DNA of 64,000 nt from JAJDIA01 sp031555145 (GTDB lineage: Bacteria; Bacteroidota; Bacteroidia; Bacteroidales; Tannerellaceae), in assembly GCA_031555145.1 (NCBI GenBank), contig JAVBUR010000067.1:1-64000 (forward strand), in the 5' to 3' direction. The notes below the pieces were generated by a model. It was not told the DNA's origin, made no database searches, and saw only the letters and a list, made by a program, of their open reading frames with translations. Position 1 is the first letter of the stretch. Every line of letters begins with the position of its first letter. The position numbers were made by a program, and so were the translations under genes. Shown here piece by piece: positions 18,099 to 26,708 of this stretch.

Positions 18099-18440
18099 AT
18101 GAACGTAGTAGACCAATACATCGCCGGTTTTCCGCCCGAAGTGCAGCCCATACTCGAACAAATGCGCGCCATTATCCGCGAAACGGCGCCCGACGCCCAG
18201 GAGTGCATCAGTTGGCAGATGCCTACCTACAAGCAGAAAGGCAACGTTGTCCACTTTGCCGGACACACACATCACGTCGGCTTCTACCCCGGTGCTTCCG
18301 GTATTGAAGTATTCAAGGATCGGTTCGCCGGACTGAAGAGTTCAAAGGGCGCCGTACAGTTTCCCTACAACCAACCACTGCCCGTTGAACTGATCCGCGA
18401 AATCGTCGCTTTCCGCGTCCGCGAAAATCTCGGTGAATAA
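18099..18440 (+). CDS. DUF1801 (YdhG-like) small protein
   Basis: A 113-residue cytosolic protein that is essentially one DUF1801 domain: a helical start (VDQYIAGFPPEVQPILEQMRAIIRETAPDAQECISWQMPTY), then KGNVVHFAGHTHHVGFYPGASG and a closing GAVQFPYNQPLPVELIREIVAFRVRE. Bacillus relatives such as YdhG have been called intracellular iron chaperones because the fold resembles frataxin; that role is not shown for this branch. It reads divergently from proS with 114 bases between them and is followed by ndh after 53 bases. Confidence 0.88.
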   Translation: MNVVDQYIAGFPPEVQPILEQMRAIIRETAPDAQECISWQMPTYKQKGNVVHFAGHTHHVGFYPGASGIEVFKDRFAGLKSSKGAVQFPYNQPLPVELIREIVAFRVRENLGE

Positions 18441-18493
18441 GCAAACAATCTGGGCACACTTCCTGTTTCTTGTGTAGAAATACACAATGAATC

Positions 18494-19816
18494 ATGAATA
18501 AAATCAGTCATATACCTGCCCGGGCAGGCAAGAAACGGATCGTGATCATCGGTGGCGGTTTCGGTGGACTGAAACTGGCCATGAAACTGAATCCGAAACA
18601 CTTCCAGGTAGTGATCCTCGACAAGAACAACTACCACCAGTTCCAACCTCTGCTCTACCAGGTGGCCATTGCCGGACTGGAGGCGACATCCATCGCCTAT
18701 CCTTTCCGGAAGAACTTCCAACACAAAAGCAACATCCACTTCCGGATGTGCGAAGTAAGCAGGATCATCCCCGAAGAAAAGCTGGTTGAAACGCCTTGCG
18801 GCTCGATCGATTACGACGAGCTGGTGATCGCTGCCGGATGCGATACCAACTTCTTCGGTAACGACGCCTTGCGGGAAAGCACCATCACGCTCAAATCCGT
18901 GTCGGAAGCCCTCCAGGCACGCAACCATATCCTACAATGTTTCGAGCAGGCTAGTATCACCAGAGATCCGAAAGAAGTGGAGAAACTCCTTACCTTTGTC
19001 ATCGTTGGCGGCGGTGCCACAGGCGTGGAAATGGCCGGGGCGCTGGCCGATATGAAGAACTTCGTACTGGGCAAAGACTACCCCGAGCTCAATCTCTCGC
19101 GGATGAAGATACACCTGATCGACGCCTCCCCTCGCCTACTGTCGGCCATGTCTGAACAGGCCTCGGCTGAAGCTGCCAAAACGCTGAAAAAACGCGGCGT
19201 CATCATCCACCAGGACGCGTCGGTCCTCTCCTACGAGCACGGACTGATCAAAGCCAGCGACGGCGCCGAACTCCTCACCTACAACGTCATCTGGGTAGCC
19301 GGCATCAAAGCCAACCGGATACAGGGTCTCAAGGATACAGTATACGGACGGGGCGGTCGCCTGCTGACCGATCCCTTCTGCCGTGTCAAAGGGCAGGATG
19401 ATATCTATGCCATCGGCGATATCGCCTATATGGAAACCGAAGATTCCCCCCACGGTCATCCCCAGGTAGCACAGGTCGCCATCCAAATGGCTGAATTCCT
19501 CTCCGTTTACTTGGAACGAAACCTCGACGGGCAAACGCCAGTTTCCATTCAGGTACACCCCTCCGAAGGTCCTCCCTCCGCTCCCTTCCATTATAAAGAC
19601 AAAGGAAGCCTGGCAACCATCGGCCGAAACGCCGCCGTTGCCGACATGCACAAGCTACGTTTCGGCGGAAAACTAGCCTGGTGGCTATGGTTGTTGATCC
19701 ACATCTACGCCATCGTCGGTATAAAGAACAAAATCGTCATCTTCCTCGACTGGGCCTGGAACTACGTCTCCTACGACGTCTCCCTCCGCCTCCTCATCCG
19801 CCAAAAGGATGAATAA
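18494..19816 (+). CDS. ndh: Type II NADH dehydrogenase (NDH-2)
   Basis: Single-subunit flavoenzyme that passes electrons from NADH to quinone at the inner face of the membrane without pumping protons. Two Rossmann motifs are clear: FAD-binding RIVIIGGGFGGLKLAMKL near residue 15 and NADH-binding FVIVGGGATGVEMAGAL near 170. Between them is the YHQFQPLLYQVA block typical of NDH-2, and IYAIGDIAYM closes the FAD site near 307. The C-terminal 60 residues (LAWWLWLLIHIYAIVGIKNKIVIFLDWAWNYVSYD) contain the amphipathic and hydrophobic segments that attach it to the membrane. Length 440 is normal. Confidence 0.94.
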   Translation: MNKISHIPARAGKKRIVIIGGGFGGLKLAMKLNPKHFQVVILDKNNYHQFQPLLYQVAIAGLEATSIAYPFRKNFQHKSNIHFRMCEVSRIIPEEKLVETPCGSIDYDELVIAAGCDTNFFGNDALRESTITLKSVSEALQARNHILQCFEQASITRDPKEVEKLLTFVIVGGGATGVEMAGALADMKNFVLGKDYPELNLSRMKIHLIDASPRLLSAMSEQASAEAAKTLKKRGVIIHQDASVLSYEHGLIKASDGAELLTYNVIWVAGIKANRIQGLKDTVYGRGGRLLTDPFCRVKGQDDIYAIGDIAYMETEDSPHGHPQVAQVAIQMAEFLSVYLERNLDGQTPVSIQVHPSEGPPSAPFHYKDKGSLATIGRNAAVADMHKLRFGGKLAWWLWLLIHIYAIVGIKNKIVIFLDWAWNYVSYDVSLRLLIRQKDE

Positions 19817-19834
19817 CGGAAGAATACTCGGATT

Positions 19835-19934
19835 TTCAAATCCAACCAAATTTGAAAGCGGCGGTGAATGCCCGGTCACGGGCATTCATCGTCGCGGCGA
19901 ACACCCATTACTTTCAAATTTCGTTGGATCTGAA
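19835..19934. repeat. Large imperfect inverted repeat (about 100 nt)
   Basis: Outer arms at 19835-19858 and 19911-19934 match at 22 of 24 positions when one is reversed and complemented. Inside, 19858-19874 and 19879-19895 form a 17-bp stem (two G-U pairs) capped by a GTCA loop, centred on TGAATGCCCG/CGGGCATTCA. Fifteen unpaired bases sit on one side. It starts 19 bases after the ndh stop and ends about 80 bases before the blaI operator. There is no T tract, so it is more than a plain terminator. Confidence 0.8.
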
Positions 19935-20013
19935 GGTATAGAACACAGTTTAGTGTACTTGGCAAACGTTGTTTGTAGGGTTTAACAATTATTATCTATC
20001 TTAATGTAGTTGG

Positions 20014-20032
20014 TCTACTTAATTTGAGTAGA
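20014..20032. promoter_or_regulatory. Putative BlaI operator
   Basis: TCTACT (20014-20019) and AGTAGA (20027-20032) form an inverted repeat with a 7-base spacer. Dyads of the TACTA/TAGTA kind are bound by BlaI/MecI repressors, and the second arm overlaps the -7 box that follows, so bound repressor would block the promoter of its own gene. Confidence 0.6.
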
Positions 20033-20036
20033 TTTG
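20029..20036 (+). promoter_or_regulatory. -7 box for blaI/blaR1
   Basis: TAGATTTG is a perfect TAnnTTTG, 40 bases before the blaI ATG. A TTG at 20010-20012 is a possible -33 element. Confidence 0.6.
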
Positions 20037-20075
20037 CGATGTGATAGTAAATCAAATCATAATTAAGTCGATAGT

Positions 20076-20435
20076 ATGGAAAAGTTGACAATGCAAGAAG
20101 AAGATGTAATGCTGTATATCTGGAAACTCGGTCCCTGTTTTATCCGTGATATTCTGAATGAGATGCCCGAGCCGAAGCCTCCCTATACTAGTGTGGCGTC
20201 GGTGATTCGTAATTTGGAACGTAAGGAGTATGTGACACCGACCAAGTTTGGAGTCATCACCCAATTCACGCCTGCGGTAAAGGAAAGCGACTATAAGCGA
20301 ACGTTTATGTCGGACGTTGTAAATAATTATTTTACAGGATCATACAAAGAAATGGTTTCATTCTTTGTACGCGATCGCAAACTGTCGAAAGACGACCTTC
20401 GCGACTTGATGAACCAGATCGAAAAAGGAGAATAA
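20076..20435 (+). CDS. BlaI/MecI/CopY-family repressor
   Basis: A 119-residue winged-helix repressor: LTMQEEDVMLYIWKLGPCFIRDILNEM and the recognition segment YTSVASVIRNLERKEYVTPTK, followed by a C-terminal dimer region that in this family is cut by the partner BlaR1-type protease (YKEMVSFFVRDRKLSKDDLRDLMNQIEKGE). Its gene is 21 bases upstream of the blaR1-like gene and sits behind a dyad that overlaps the promoter, so it should be self-regulated. No beta-lactamase is nearby; such pairs are common in Bacteroidetes as general envelope-stress systems. Confidence 0.93.
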   Translation: MEKLTMQEEDVMLYIWKLGPCFIRDILNEMPEPKPPYTSVASVIRNLERKEYVTPTKFGVITQFTPAVKESDYKRTFMSDVVNNYFTGSYKEMVSFFVRDRKLSKDDLRDLMNQIEKGE

Positions 20436-20456
20436 TACACGTAAATCGATTGCCTT

Positions 20457-21806
20457 ATGGAATCTATTCTGTTCTATTTCTTGCAAGTGAATGTGGCGTT
20501 GGCTGTATTATATATGGTATACCGTCTGCTGTTTCAACGTGACACCTTCTTCCGGATGCGCCGGTTTACGCTGTTGGGCATCTACGCCATCGCATTCCTC
20601 TATCCCCTACCCGATCTGAGTGGGTGGATGTCGTCGCAGGAAGGGATTACCGAAGTGGTGACGTATTATTCCACGCTGGTTCCCAAAAGTACCGTTCAGC
20701 TCCCGGTTACCGATACACCGGAAGTGGCCGGTTGGACGGCATCCTGGCCGCTGTGGATGATGGGCCTGTACCTCGCGGGAGCCTTTGTGTTGTTGCTCCG
20801 GTGCCTGGTGGAGCTGACGATCCTTGTCCGTACACGGCAAATGAGCCGGCGCTGCAAACAGGATGGTATCACATACTACCAGCTTTATCAACCAGAAGAA
20901 CCATATTCTTTCTTCGGTTGGATATTCCTGCACCCGGCAACGCTGGGCGACAAACTCTCGACCGACGAAATCTTAACGCATGAATCGACCCATGTACGCG
21001 GATGGCATTCGGTTGATGTGCTGATCGGAGAAATAATGTGTATCTTCTGCTGGGTCAATCCCTTTGTATGGTTGTTAAAGCAAGAGATCGCTCTCAATCA
21101 CGAATATATTGCCGACGAGGCTGTTATGCACGCCGGCTACGACAAAAAGACGTACCAGTACCACCTTATCGGGCTGGAACATCCCCCTTTGGCTGCAGCA
21201 AAACTTTATAATAACTTTAGTGTGTTACCATTAAAAAAGAGAATTACCATGTTGAATAAAAAACGTACCCATTCCCTCAGGAGAGCAAAATACCTGCTCA
21301 TCCTGCCCCTGGCCCTCGGCCTGTTGCTTATCAATAATATGAATGCGACGGCTCGGCTACTATTGGAACAGCTTCCGGCTGTCCTTCCCGTTGTTTCCCA
21401 ACCTGTCGAAGAACCCACGCTTGAGATGCTACCCCAACAGGATGATCCTATCCATAATGTCGTGGATGTGATGCCTAATTTCCCGGGCGGAGAGAGTAAA
21501 ATGATGGAATATCTGTATAAAAACGTCAAGTATCCGCTAGAAGCACAGAGGAAAAGCATTGAGGGACGTGTGATTGTCAGCTATGTGGTTGAGAAAGACG
21601 GAAGCATCACAAATGTCCAAGTAGTAAGAAGCGCTGAAGCCTCTTTAGATAAAGAAGCTGTTCGCGTCGTAGAGGCAATGCCTAAATGGACACCGGGTAA
21701 ACTGAAAGGCGAGATCGTGCGTGTGAAATACACCCTTCCGGTTCAGTACCGATTACAGCCGAAACAGGCTGAGAGCAAACCTGTTCAGCCTACTCAAGCA
21801 AAGTAA
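20457..21806 (+). CDS. BlaR1-like M56 metallopeptidase with TonB C-terminal domain
   Basis: Membrane sensor-protease expected to cleave the BlaI-like repressor upstream. Four membrane segments can be placed near 5-25, 37-52, 95-115 and 275-295. The zinc motif HESTH lies near residue 179 in LTHESTHVRGWHSVDVLIGE, followed by NHEYIADEAV. In place of the penicillin-binding sensor of true BlaR1 there is a TonB C-terminal domain at about 340-435 (FPGGESKMMEYLYKNVKYP, then EGRVIVSYVVEKDGSITNVQVVRS), facing the periplasm. This M56-TonB form is widespread in Bacteroidetes and its signal is unknown. It ends 17 bases inside the convergent helicase gene. Confidence 0.9.
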   Translation: MESILFYFLQVNVALAVLYMVYRLLFQRDTFFRMRRFTLLGIYAIAFLYPLPDLSGWMSSQEGITEVVTYYSTLVPKSTVQLPVTDTPEVAGWTASWPLWMMGLYLAGAFVLLLRCLVELTILVRTRQMSRRCKQDGITYYQLYQPEEPYSFFGWIFLHPATLGDKLSTDEILTHESTHVRGWHSVDVLIGEIMCIFCWVNPFVWLLKQEIALNHEYIADEAVMHAGYDKKTYQYHLIGLEHPPLAAAKLYNNFSVLPLKKRITMLNKKRTHSLRRAKYLLILPLALGLLLINNMNATARLLLEQLPAVLPVVSQPVEEPTLEMLPQQDDPIHNVVDVMPNFPGGESKMMEYLYKNVKYPLEAQRKSIEGRVIVSYVVEKDGSITNVQVVRSAEASLDKEAVRVVEAMPKWTPGKLKGEIVRVKYTLPVQYRLQPKQAESKPVQPTQAK

Positions 21807-24129
21807 GTTTCGCAAATTTCAATAGCAAGTTTTTTTGTCCCGAGTGGATAAACTCCACTGTGGCTTTGGTGTTGGGGCCGTTTCCTTCGAGGGCGGTCAC
21901 CACACCTTCGCCAAAGCGTTCATGAAGCACCCACATCCCTACCTGCAAATCTCCTGCATTCGATGGCATGGCAGCAGAAGCCGATGCCGTCGTTCTCTCG
22001 GGAACTACCCGCTTTAAATGAGGAGATGCAATGGGCGGCGGCACCACCGGACGACTTTCTGTCCGCGCCTGCGGTTGGCGGAAAGGCGACTGGAACGCAG
22101 GGCGTCCGCCGGCATCATCAAACAACTGGCGGTGCGAGCCGAAGACATCCCCACCCGACAGTTCTTCGGGCAGTTCAAGAAACCGCGGATCAATATCCCT
22201 CAGGAAACGGCTGGGCGAGCAGATTGCCGTCTGCCCATTGCGGAAACGGCTTTTGGCGTATGTCAGCATACATTGCCGCTCGGCACGCGTGATGGCTACG
22301 TAAAAGAGACGACGCTCTTCTTCAACGGCGCGTGGATTATCTTTCGACATAACGGAGGGAAAAAGGTCTTCCTCCAGCCCTACTACAAATACATTACTAA
22401 ATTCAAGCCCTTTGGCGGCATGGACGGTCATAAGGGTTACCTTGTCGGTATTCTCCTCCTTGTCATTGTCTTGATCCGTCAGCAGCGACACTTCCGACAG
22501 AAAGTCACCCAGCGATACCTGATCGCTGTCTTCTTCGCGGCGTATCTCGCAGAATTCGGCAATCCCCTTGAGTAATTCATCTATATTTTCTTTTTTGCTG
22601 ATGCCTTCCACCGAAGTATCTTCCATCATTTCGCGACGGATACCTGATTGATTGACAACAAGCAAGGCCATTTCATCCGCAGAAAGTGTCCGGCTTTCTT
22701 CGGCTAGGGAGGTGATCCAGGCACGGAAATCGGTCAACTTCCTGACCGTCCCGCTTTGCAGGGATACGCCATAGTCGGCTGGTGCGCTTAGTACTGTCCA
22801 AAGGCTGACCAAGTGCTGAGAGGCAGCATCGAGCAACCGCGACACGGTCGTATCTCCGATACCCCGTTTCGGGTAGTTGATGACCCGCTTAAACGCTTCT
22901 TCATCGTTCGGATTGACAATGAGGCGGAAGTATCCGATCACGTCCTTGATTTCCTTGCGCTGGTAGAACGATAACCCGCCGTAAATCTTATAGGGGATAC
23001 CTCGTTTGCGTAGCGCCTCTTCGAGGATACGCGACTGGGCATTGGTGCGGTACAGGATGGCAAAGCCGGCATAGGTCGTTTGTTGCTTCTTTCGCAACTC
23101 TTCGATCTTGGCAGAGACGATATAACCTTCCTCATAGTCCGAATAGGCCGCATATACAGCAATTCGTTCACCCGCTTCTTTTTCCGAATAGACGGTTTTA
23201 TGAATCTGTTCTTTATTCTTATGTATCAGGCTGTTGGCCGCATTGACGATCATCTGTGTGGAGCGGTAGTTGCGTTCCAGTTTAAAGATACGGCAATCAG
23301 GATAAATATTTTTGAACTTCAGAATATTATCTATGTTTGCTCCGCGGAAAGAGTAGATACTTTGGGCATCATCACCCACGACGCATATCTGCTTATGCTC
23401 TTCGCTCAGGCGCTGTACAATCAGGTGTTGGGCAAAGTTGGTATCCTGATACTCGTCGACCAGTACATAACGAAAGAAACGACGGTATTTATCCAGTACA
23501 GCCGGGTGATCCCGGAACAGGATATTGGTTTGCAGCAACAGGTCGTCGAAGTCCATGGCGCCGGCTTGGAAACAACGGCTCTGATAACGTTTGTATATCT
23601 CCCGGAGCAGAGGCATTTTGCTATGCATATCGTGTTCCACCAGTTCCTTGTTCTGTTCGTAGGCTTTGTAGGTGACCAGTGCATTTTTGGCATTGGATAT
23701 CCGGCTCTGGACCACATTAGGACGATAAGTCTTATCGTCTAACTCCATTTCTTTGATAATGGTTTTAAGCAGGCTTTTCGAATCGGACGAGTCGTAGATC
23801 GTAAAGTCGTGTGGGTAACCTATGGAAGCGGATTCGTAGCGAAGGATACGGGAGAAGATGGAGTGGAACGTGCCCATCCACAGACGACGGGCTGTGTCTT
23901 CGCCTGTGACGGCGGCAATACGTTCTTTCATCTCACGTGCGGCCTTGTTCGTAAATGTGAGTGCCAGAATCTGCTGCGGAGCTATCCCCTGATTGATCAG
24001 ATACGCAATCTTGTAGGTTAGCACCCTTGTCTTTCCCGATCCCGCACCGGCAATCACCAACGAGGGACCTTCGGTGTATTCCACCGCAGCCCGCTGGCTT
24101 TCATTCAACTGATTCAGATATTCTTCCAC
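21790..24129 (-). CDS. pcrA: UvrD/PcrA-type DNA helicase
   Basis: Superfamily 1A 3'-5' helicase used in repair and in removing RecA or stalled complexes. All motifs are present in order: LNESQRAAV (Q), GAGSGKTRVLTYKIAYL (I), LTFTNKAAREMKER (Ia), VDEYQDTN (II), VGDDAQSIYSFRGA (III), LERNYRS (IV), MTVHAAKGLEF (V) and VAITRAERQ (VI). After a linker of about 90 low-complexity residues it ends with the PcrA C-terminal domain (VGMWVLHERFGEGVVTALEG). At 779 residues it fits PcrA/UvrD rather than Rep. Its 3' end overlaps the blaR1-like gene. A TATCTTTG box at 24154-24161 on the minus strand is the likely promoter. Confidence 0.95.
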   Translation of the reverse strand: MEEYLNQLNESQRAAVEYTEGPSLVIAGAGSGKTRVLTYKIAYLINQGIAPQQILALTFTNKAAREMKERIAAVTGEDTARRLWMGTFHSIFSRILRYESASIGYPHDFTIYDSSDSKSLLKTIIKEMELDDKTYRPNVVQSRISNAKNALVTYKAYEQNKELVEHDMHSKMPLLREIYKRYQSRCFQAGAMDFDDLLLQTNILFRDHPAVLDKYRRFFRYVLVDEYQDTNFAQHLIVQRLSEEHKQICVVGDDAQSIYSFRGANIDNILKFKNIYPDCRIFKLERNYRSTQMIVNAANSLIHKNKEQIHKTVYSEKEAGERIAVYAAYSDYEEGYIVSAKIEELRKKQQTTYAGFAILYRTNAQSRILEEALRKRGIPYKIYGGLSFYQRKEIKDVIGYFRLIVNPNDEEAFKRVINYPKRGIGDTTVSRLLDAASQHLVSLWTVLSAPADYGVSLQSGTVRKLTDFRAWITSLAEESRTLSADEMALLVVNQSGIRREMMEDTSVEGISKKENIDELLKGIAEFCEIRREEDSDQVSLGDFLSEVSLLTDQDNDKEENTDKVTLMTVHAAKGLEFSNVFVVGLEEDLFPSVMSKDNPRAVEEERRLFYVAITRAERQCMLTYAKSRFRNGQTAICSPSRFLRDIDPRFLELPEELSGGDVFGSHRQLFDDAGGRPAFQSPFRQPQARTESRPVVPPPIASPHLKRVVPERTTASASAAMPSNAGDLQVGMWVLHERFGEGVVTALEGNGPNTKATVEFIHSGQKNLLLKFAKLTLLE

Positions 24130-24153
24130 TGTTTACTCTCTTTTTTAGGCACA

Positions 24154-24161
24154 CAAAGATA
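24154..24161 (-). promoter_or_regulatory. -7 box for pcrA
   Basis: CAAAGATA reads TATCTTTG on the minus strand, a perfect TAnnTTTG, 25 bases before the ATG at 24129. Confidence 0.55.
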
Positions 24162-24272
24162 GGTAATGTGAACTAAACTGAGTACTTTTGGGAACATTTA
24201 GTCGCCTAAATTGTTAAATGGAGCAAAAACAAGAACCCACTATCTCCTCAATAAAGAATTAATGTATTGATT

Positions 24273-26636
24273 ATGATATCATTGACCGTAGTAGCTAAAG
24301 ACTATTCCCTACTATTTCAAGAATACCCGGAAGTGATTATTCTGGAAGTAGTCCTATTGGTGGCACTTTTGGCCGGTTCGACTTTAAACATCGTGAGACG
24401 AAAAAGGAAAGAGAAAGCATACAAAGACACCAACGAATGGATGCGCCGGCTCATTTCTTCCATGCCGGACATGGCACTGGTCTATGATAACGACCTGAAC
24501 CTGATAGACATCATCAATCCCATGGATAGTGTAATGCTCGGATTACCCCCTGAAGAGATCGAAGGAAAAAACCTGCGTGATATCAAATGCCTTCCTTCTC
24601 ATTTTGCAAGTGCCTTAAAAACGGTAGCCGATAACGCTGAAGACACCTTACTGACCGGCAAATCAAATAACTTTGAATATGAAGTAACGGTAAATGGCAA
24701 AACCCATTATTTTGTGGGCCTGACCGTCCCTTTTCTGAATAATCAGGTCATATGCTTCACCCACGATGAAACCGAATATGTGGCGGCCGAGAAGAAAACG
24801 GTAGAGTTAAAATCGTTCTTCCAGGCCGTAGTAGACAACCTGCCTATCGGATTGCTTGTCAAAGATATCTCCAATGAGTTGCGTTACGTATTCTTCAACA
24901 ATTACTTGCTCGACTTTTTCGGCAATGACAATCCCTTCCAAATCGGGCAGAACGATATGGACCGTTGGGAACCGATGACAGAGGAGTTCATCAAAGAAGA
25001 TATGATGGTGGTGGAGAAAAACGAGCCTGTTGTATTTAATCGTGTGAGCTACGATGAAGAAACCGGCGAACCGACACGCTGGTCGATCACCACCAAGAAC
25101 ACATTCACGGGCTCCAACGGCACGCCCTATCTGATGGCTGCAACGTTTGAGACTACCGAAAGCCGCAAGAAAGACTACGAACTGATCAAGACCCAACGGG
25201 AGCTATCCCTCGTGCTTGAAGCAGGGAGTATTTCTGCCTGGACCTATGATGTAAGGCAGTTTTCCTTTATTGGACTGAATGGTAACCCACTCACCAAGAA
25301 TGGGGTTGCCATGGATAAGTTCTTGCAATGGGTACATCCGACTGACCGTGAGGCTTTCATCCAATTGATGAGTAAACTATCCTCGGGTGAACTGGAAAAG
25401 GGCAGACATATCATGCGCATTTCAGTCAATGGCGTATACGAATGGTATGAGACATATGGTATCGGTATGCGTTCGGGTAAAGACGGAAAAGTATATCAGG
25501 TGATCGGTACCGAACGAAATATCACCGAAGATATCCGCAAACAGAAATCACTGGAAGAAGCACAGTCCAAACTGGAACTGTCGTTCAACGCCGCACAGAT
25601 CGTTCCTTGGGAAATCGATGTGAAGGAAAGAAGGTTTATATCGCTTGGCAACGATTCGCTTGAATCGACCGGTATCAATATCTCTACATTCCAGGAATAT
25701 ATTCTGCCGGAAGATATCCGTCTGTTTGAGCAGTTGTTGGAAGCCCTTATCAATGGCAAGAAGCAGGTGATGACCGAACAGATGCGCATAACCTTCCCTG
25801 GCCAGGAACAGGGCTGGTATGAAATACATGCCTTGGTGTCGGAACGCGACAATACCGGAAATGTATCCCGTATTGTCGGGCTCCGCCGTGATATAACCGC
25901 TTTGAAGATGACCGACGAACTGATTGAGCTGCGTGAAAAGGCCGAACGTTCGAACCGTCTCAAGAGCGCCTTCCTGGCCAATATGAGCCATGAGATCCGC
26001 ACACCACTGAATGCCATCGTCGGCTTTTCCCAACTCATTATGCAAACAGATGAAAAAGAGGAACAGGAAGGCTATTATGAAATCATTGAGACCAACAACG
26101 AACTACTACTACAACTCATCAGCGATATCCTTGATATTTCGAAGATAGAAGCCGACGAAATGGACTTCTTCTATTCGGATTTCGAAGTGCCTACCATCCT
26201 GCACCATCTGGAACAAATCTATGCACACAAGGCCAAACCTGGTGTTGTTCTTGTTGTGGAAGAACCTGAACAACCCTGCCGCCTATTTTCTGAACGGAAC
26301 CGCTTGACGCAGGTGATATCCAACTTCCTGAGCAATGCGGTCAAGTTTACGAGCAAAGGTTCCATTACGATGGGCTATTCCTACATCGATAAAGGGCTTC
26401 GTTTCTATGTAAGGGATACCGGCAAAGGTATTCCCCCCGAACATTTACCGAACGTTTTCACCCGCTTCTCCAAATTCGACATCTTTGTACAAGGGAACGG
26501 ATTGGGGCTTTCTATTTGCGAATTTATCATCAAGCATCTGGATGGAGAGATCGGCGTCGAATCCGAACTGGGCAAAGGCACTGAATTTTGGTTTACGATC
26601 CCCTGCGAACCAGTACTCATTCCGAAAACCATCTAA
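24273..26636 (+). CDS. Membrane-anchored multi-PAS sensor histidine kinase
   Basis: One transmembrane helix (about residues 20-38, VIILEVVLLVALLAGSTLNI) is followed by four PAS-like domains beginning near 55 (MPDMALVYDNDLNLIDII), 185 (VVDNLPIGLLVKD), 315 (LVLEAGSISAWTYDV) and 435 (LSFNAAQIVPWEIDV). The HisKA domain carries the phospho-acceptor His573 in FLANMSHEIRTPLNAIVGF, and the ATPase domain has NRLTQVISNFLSNAVKF, DTGKGIPPEH and GNGLGLSICEFI. There is no receiver domain and no response regulator gene in the neighbourhood, so the output partner lies elsewhere. ATG at 24273 is chosen over the TTG two codons earlier. A TACTTTTG box at 24183-24190 may drive it. Confidence 0.93.
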   Translation: MISLTVVAKDYSLLFQEYPEVIILEVVLLVALLAGSTLNIVRRKRKEKAYKDTNEWMRRLISSMPDMALVYDNDLNLIDIINPMDSVMLGLPPEEIEGKNLRDIKCLPSHFASALKTVADNAEDTLLTGKSNNFEYEVTVNGKTHYFVGLTVPFLNNQVICFTHDETEYVAAEKKTVELKSFFQAVVDNLPIGLLVKDISNELRYVFFNNYLLDFFGNDNPFQIGQNDMDRWEPMTEEFIKEDMMVVEKNEPVVFNRVSYDEETGEPTRWSITTKNTFTGSNGTPYLMAATFETTESRKKDYELIKTQRELSLVLEAGSISAWTYDVRQFSFIGLNGNPLTKNGVAMDKFLQWVHPTDREAFIQLMSKLSSGELEKGRHIMRISVNGVYEWYETYGIGMRSGKDGKVYQVIGTERNITEDIRKQKSLEEAQSKLELSFNAAQIVPWEIDVKERRFISLGNDSLESTGINISTFQEYILPEDIRLFEQLLEALINGKKQVMTEQMRITFPGQEQGWYEIHALVSERDNTGNVSRIVGLRRDITALKMTDELIELREKAERSNRLKSAFLANMSHEIRTPLNAIVGFSQLIMQTDEKEEQEGYYEIIETNNELLLQLISDILDISKIEADEMDFFYSDFEVPTILHHLEQIYAHKAKPGVVLVVEEPEQPCRLFSERNRLTQVISNFLSNAVKFTSKGSITMGYSYIDKGLRFYVRDTGKGIPPEHLPNVFTRFSKFDIFVQGNGLGLSICEFIIKHLDGEIGVESELGKGTEFWFTIPCEPVLIPKTI

Positions 26637-26708
26637 AACACGTTTAATCAGCAAAATAGTTGACTGGCGATGTTATAATGGCTACCTTCGCCGTTTTATT
26701 GCCGGATC

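Noticed and set aside
26666..26691. TTGACT followed by TATAAT before the FemAB-like gene
   Set aside because: The spacing is only 8 bases, too short for a sigma-70 promoter, and Bacteroidetes use a different -33/-7 pattern.
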